64,000 bases of DNA, taken from positions 7,378,001 to 7,442,000 of the forward strand of contig CM033121.1 of NCBI GenBank assembly GCA_019321725.1, in the 5' to 3' direction. Position 1 is the first letter of the stretch; every line of letters begins with the position of its first letter. The notes under the pieces are model-generated. The model saw only the letters and a program-made list of their open reading frames with translations. It was not told the origin of the DNA and ran no database searches. The position numbers and the translations under genes were made by a program. The DNA comes from Paulownia fortunei (lineage: Eukaryota > Streptophyta > Magnoliopsida > Lamiales > Paulowniaceae). Shown in pieces: positions 60,388 to 64,000 of this stretch.

Positions 60388-60965
60388 ACAATATCATTGA
60401 ATGAAATAATAATATATTATGTACAATCTAACAATTCATATTTTTTGTTAATTTAAACTCATAATATACCCATATAATATTCATATGAATGAAAAATTAA
60501 AAATACTTTTATTTTCAGTATATATTCTGAACTTATAAATTAATATTAATATTTTTGAAGTGAATATTTACTACATATAATATACTTATTTCATATAATA
60601 CTTGATGAATAATATTTCAATATAATTTGATGAAATGACATTTATATCCTTCACCTTCATTACCAGAAAAAGTCCAGATTATGGACAGCCACAAAGGGCT
60701 TAAGCCATTGTATTCTATCATCGTGGAGGGCACAAAACACCTTCGCAACCGGGTCAACAGTCAACCACAACCAACCAACCTCCGAAACAAAAACAGGAGA
60801 AAAAAAATAAGCTCTATCCCTCACAAAAAACAAAATTACCCCAAAAAATAATGCTCTTCTGATTTGAGCCCCTATTTCTTCATCAACCCCCCTTCTCTCT
60901 CTTTGCTTTTTCCCATTAATAACAAAAAAAGGGGGTAATTAGTGTTGCAAAATTAATCAAAAGCA
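59764..60965. other. Intergenic region and EXO70 upstream region
   Basis: No other gene is seen. (CA)n followed by (TA)n lies at about 60352-60387. The last 200 bp before the EXO70 ATG are rich in C/T and A tracts (ccccttctctctctttgctt at about 60889-60908), compatible with a 5' leader. No clear TATA box could be chosen. Confidence 0.45.
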
Positions 60966-62969
60966 ATGGAGAAAACCCATCTCGACAAACACAATAGCTT
61001 CAACAAAAATGGCCAAATTCCGACAAGTCCAAGAACCCGACATACAGTTTCATTTAGTAATGATACATGCGATCAACATTCAGGCCGAGAAAACACTGAT
61101 TTGTTGAGTGCGGCTCAAATCTCAGAAGATGTTGATCGATTCATCGATGTCCTCTCGGCCATCGATGACAAATCGTCGAGTCTAGATGAAGTCCCCGATT
61201 TCATCAAGACATTATCGGAAAACATAGAATCGAGGATCACGAGGTACAATTCAGGCGAAATTAATCGAAAATTTGGTAAGATGGCCAAGGAGGACCTATT
61301 TTTCATCGAGTCCGTCAGGCGCATCTCCAAATTGACGAATTCATTGAGCGAGTTTTCGTCAGATACGAATATCAGTTCGTCGTTACATCAGACGAGCTTG
61401 GCGCTACAGCGTGCCATGGTATTCCTGGAGGAAGAATTTCGCGCATTGTTGGAAGATTCGAAAAATGATTTGGATCCCCAAAATTTGCAGAATTTTCGTA
61501 AGTTCTCGTCCTTCAATTCCAAGAATCAACAAGATTATTTCGACCGGTGCGTCATCCAACGGGAGCTGGATTCCCGGGAATCTGATGATTATCCGGCGTA
61601 TTCGCCGGAGGCTGTGACAAAAATGCATGAAATTGCAACCACGATGATTTCCGCGGGGTACGAAACGGAGTGCTGCCAGGTGTACTATATTTCCCGACGG
61701 AATGCAATCAGAAATCAGATGATCAAGCTGGAAGTTGAAGTAATATTAAACATGGATGATGTGGTTAAAATGCCGTGGGAAACGCTCGAGACAGAGATTT
61801 CGCGGTGGATCAATGTGGTTAAAACTTGCTCGGAAATCATTTTTCCGGGGGAGAAAAGGCTCGGAGAATCAGTTTTTTCAGACTATCCACAGATTCGCCG
61901 TAGTTTATTAAGCAACATCGTGCGCGCAGTGGTGATTCAGCTCCTCGACTTCGCGGATGCGACGGCGATGGCGAAGCGATCAGCTGAGAAGCTGTTCAAA
62001 TATCTGGATATGTACGAAGCCCTGCAGAATCTGATTCCGGCGATCAGCGGCGAATCGTGCTCCGACGAGTTGATGGAGGAGGTCTCCGCCGCCGTTGACC
62101 GGATTGGAGAATCGGCGGTGAGTATCTTCTGCGATCTAGAGAACTCGATCAAGAGTGACGCTGCGAGAACCCCCGTACCTGGGGGCGCGGTGCACCCCCT
62201 CACCCGTTACGTGATGAACTATCTAAAATACGCATGTGAGTACAAAGACACCCTCGAGAAAGTATTCGGAAAGCAGACAGAGTTAGATAAAAAATACATT
62301 CCCGTTTCCAACAATTTGTCCACTCAAGACTTGGAGAAAGAAAGCGAGAGCCCACATAACTTCGAAACGATGGTTAATACGACCCCGTTTTCGATTCAAG
62401 TAGTAACAGTAATGGACCTCTTGGATGCCAATTTGGACAAAAAGTCCAAGCTCTACAAAGACCCATCTCTACGTTACGTATTTCTAATGAACAATGGGAG
62501 ATACATATTGCAAAAGGTGAAGGGATCCAATGAAATTCGACAAGTTATGGGGGACACATGGTGCAGGAGGAGATCGACAGTGGTGAGACTGTACCACAAG
62601 AATTACCAAAGGGAGACGTGGAATAGAGTGTTGCAATGTTTGAGTCACGATGGGCTGCTGACAAATGGGAAGGCCAATAAGCCACTGCTGAAGGAGAGGT
62701 TCAAGATTTTCACGACGATTTTTGAGGAAATTCATCGGACTCAGAGCACATGGGTGGTGAGTGATGAGCAGCTTCAGTCGGAGCTTCGGATATCAGTATC
62801 TGCGGTGGTGATTCCGGCCTACCGGTCATTCGTGGGGCGGTTCCGGCAATACTTGGACAGCGGAAAGCAAGCTGACAAGTACATAAAATACCAGCCTGAG
62901 GATATTGAGACCTTAATTGAAGGGCTATTTGAGGGCAATAATACATCAATGGCTAGGAGGAAAACATAG
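60966..62969 (+). CDS. EXO70: EXO70 exocyst subunit, single exon (C-clade-like)
   Basis: The 667-residue product is a full-length plant EXO70, the exocyst subunit that binds membrane phosphoinositides and helps tether secretory vesicles. Being intronless is usual for most plant EXO70 clades. The N-terminal coiled-coil part (about 45-190) includes EDVDRFIDVLSAIDDKSSSL, KEDLFFIESVRRISKLTNSL and ALQRAMVFLEEEFRALLED. The Pfam Exo70 domain covers about 270-650, with YISRRNAIRNQMIKLEVE, FPGEKRLGESVF, HPLTRYVMNYLKYACEYKDT, YVFLMNNGRYILQKVKGS, VVIPAYRSFVGRF and the C-terminal KYIKYQPEDIETLIEGLF. Local GC content is well above the flanks, as expected of an exon. The LTRYVMNYLKYACEYKDTLE motif and the IESVRRISKL segment suggest the EXO70C clade, which is associated with pollen-tube and tip-growth regulation in Arabidopsis, but the clade needs a tree. 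The first ATG is used; no frame lesion was seen. Confidence 0.94.
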   Translation: MEKTHLDKHNSFNKNGQIPTSPRTRHTVSFSNDTCDQHSGRENTDLLSAAQISEDVDRFIDVLSAIDDKSSSLDEVPDFIKTLSENIESRITRYNSGEINRKFGKMAKEDLFFIESVRRISKLTNSLSEFSSDTNISSSLHQTSLALQRAMVFLEEEFRALLEDSKNDLDPQNLQNFRKFSSFNSKNQQDYFDRCVIQRELDSRESDDYPAYSPEAVTKMHEIATTMISAGYETECCQVYYISRRNAIRNQMIKLEVEVILNMDDVVKMPWETLETEISRWINVVKTCSEIIFPGEKRLGESVFSDYPQIRRSLLSNIVRAVVIQLLDFADATAMAKRSAEKLFKYLDMYEALQNLIPAISGESCSDELMEEVSAAVDRIGESAVSIFCDLENSIKSDAARTPVPGGAVHPLTRYVMNYLKYACEYKDTLEKVFGKQTELDKKYIPVSNNLSTQDLEKESESPHNFETMVNTTPFSIQVVTVMDLLDANLDKKSKLYKDPSLRYVFLMNNGRYILQKVKGSNEIRQVMGDTWCRRRSTVVRLYHKNYQRETWNRVLQCLSHDGLLTNGKANKPLLKERFKIFTTIFEEIHRTQSTWVVSDEQLQSELRISVSAVVIPAYRSFVGRFRQYLDSGKQADKYIKYQPEDIETLIEGLFEGNNTSMARRKT

Positions 62970-63162
62970 TTTTGATTTTGTTATGTTGAGTTGGCATGAT
63001 TAATTCTTTTTAGAATTAGTATTTTGAGTTTTGTATGACTCAAAAAAAATTGTTTTAGCATCTTCTTTGTTTTTTTTTTTTTTTTTGTTCCGTTTATATT
63101 GTAATGCTATGAAATTTGGTCCATGTTTTCTTATTGATCCCAGGTACAAATTTGTTGGGGGA

Positions 63163-63171
63163 AATTTTTTA
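63163..63171. repeat. Target-site duplication, left (9 bp)
   Basis: aatttttta at 63163-63171 matches aatctttta at 63892-63900 with one mismatch. Nine bases is the Mutator-like duplication length. Confidence 0.75.
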
Positions 63172-63891
63172 GGGTAAATTGCACTTTAACCTCTAAATTT
63201 GATTATTTTGTCATATTATCTCATTAAAATTAAATTTTAAATATATTGTCCCCTCAAACTTAATTATTTTGTTACTTTACTTCCCAAAAGTAAAATTTAA
63301 ACATTTTGTCACCTCAATTTATATTTATTATACCACTTTGCCCTCTCATATCAGTTTCAAATCAAAATTTCATAAGATTATTTTTCGTCAGCCGCCATCA
63401 CATATTTTTTTCTTATCTTTCCACACAAAAGTAAAAAAAGAAAAATGTATCGTAATATTTTTTCTATAATTGTAAATGGTGAAAACACGATAAAAAATAA
63501 TATTTTTGCTGTAAATAATATTGATTTTCGTACCATTAACAAAAATACTATCATTATTTACTGCAAAAGTAACATTATTTGTCTTGTTTTCACCATTGAC
63601 ATTAATAAAATATTACGATATGTTTTTCTTAACTTCTGTGTAGAAAGTAGAGAAAAAACCCATAATAGTGATTGATAAGAGTATTTCAGTAAAAATTTAA
63701 TTTGAAAACAATATTGTAGATACAACATATTATAATAAATATAAGTTGATGGAATAAAATGCTTAAAATTTACTTTTGGGGGGTAAAATACCAAAATAAT
63801 TAAGTTTGAAGGGGCAAAATACTTAAAATTTATTTTTAGGATTAATGTACCGAAATAGTCAAATTTTGAGGGGATGAAATGTCATTTACCC
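63172..63891. mobile_element. Foldback Mutator-like MITE
   Basis: A 720-bp element whose two halves are largely inverse complements. The left end gggtaaattgca pairs with the right end gacatttaccc. Inner segments such as ctcaaacttaattattttg and atcgtaatattttttct pair with aaaataattaagtttgaag and taaaatattacgat. Pairing can be followed almost to the centre near 63540, so a transcript would fold into a long hairpin. There is no transposase. It sits about 200 bp downstream of the EXO70 stop codon and could influence 3' processing. Confidence 0.85.
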
Positions 63892-63964
63892 AATCTTTTA
63901 TTCAGATCAAATTTGGTCTTAATATATATGACAACTATTTTTGCATTTGGGAAAAATTATTGCC

Positions 63965-64000
63965 AAGATTAGGGGTGCTCATTCGGTCAAATCAAATTAA
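63965..64000 (+). mobile_element. Possible left end of a hAT-like element running off the window
   Basis: The last 36 bases contain taggggtgctcattcggtca, which resembles the TAGGGGTG-type terminus of a widespread plant hAT group. The other end, if present, lies outside the window, so this is only suggestive. Confidence 0.3.

Noticed and set aside
1..64000. CRISPR arrays, bacterial operons, phage or integron features
   Set aside because: Introns, plant families and plant transposons show this is nuclear plant DNA; no regularly spaced short repeats of CRISPR type were seen.
1..64000. tRNA or rRNA genes
   Set aside because: No cloverleaf with A- and B-box spacing and no rRNA-like conserved sequence was noticed by eye; a tRNAscan run would be needed to exclude tRNAs fully.

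Overview
This is AT-rich nuclear DNA from a flowering plant, most likely a eudicot. The evidence is GT-AG introns, a five-exon PBS1 receptor-like cytoplasmic kinase, an intronless EXO70 gene, plant-specific S1/SPH, DUF247 and SWEET families, and Ty3/gypsy Tat-lineage, CACTA, hAT-like and Mutator-like transposons. The species cannot be told from the sequence. A 100-N assembly gap lies at 7374-7473.

Region by region: (1) 0.97-2.52 kb holds a decayed minus-strand plastid-type glucose-6-phosphate dehydrogenase pseudogene. (2) 2.7-7.4 kb holds diverged copies of a local repeat module that recurs at 13.4, 21.0 and 24.0 kb, plus a gypsy gag fragment and the gap. (3) 9.54-10.74 kb is a six-exon SWEET sugar-transporter pseudogene with intact splice sites but frame lesions. 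(4) 11.3-13.65 kb and 21.87-24.79 kb are two direct copies of a block carrying a self-incompatibility S1-like (SPH) secreted-protein gene. The first copy is intact; the second has a nonsense mutation. (5) Between them lie a minus-strand DUF247 pseudogene flanked by inverted arms and a 4.64-kb CACTA transposon (14954-19592) with both ends and a 3-bp target duplication. (6) 26.65-43.2 kb is a nested retrotransposon complex. It is a decayed Tat-lineage Ty3/gypsy element with 5' LTR, gag, protease, RT/RNase H, a second RNase H-like domain, integrase, a 91-bp tandem-repeat 3'UTR, an antisense gene with an apparent intron, and a 3' LTR followed by a second truncated gag. It is interrupted by an unidentified ~3.6-kb insertion and by a 2.71-kb solo-LTR-like element. 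(7) 44.84-49.17 kb is an intact minus-strand PBS1 orthologue. (8) 50-60.9 kb is gene-poor, with microsatellites, a 143-bp tandem repeat and a hAT-like element. (9) 60.97-62.97 kb is an intact EXO70 exocyst gene followed by a 720-bp foldback Mutator-like MITE with a 9-bp target duplication.

Only three protein genes look functional: SPH copy 1, PBS1 and EXO70. They show no operon-like or pathway link to each other; PBS1 (immunity) and EXO70 (secretion) are independent housekeeping or defence loci. Most of the structural interest lies in the SPH duplication, with its abrupt change in identity, and in the nested transposon architecture.
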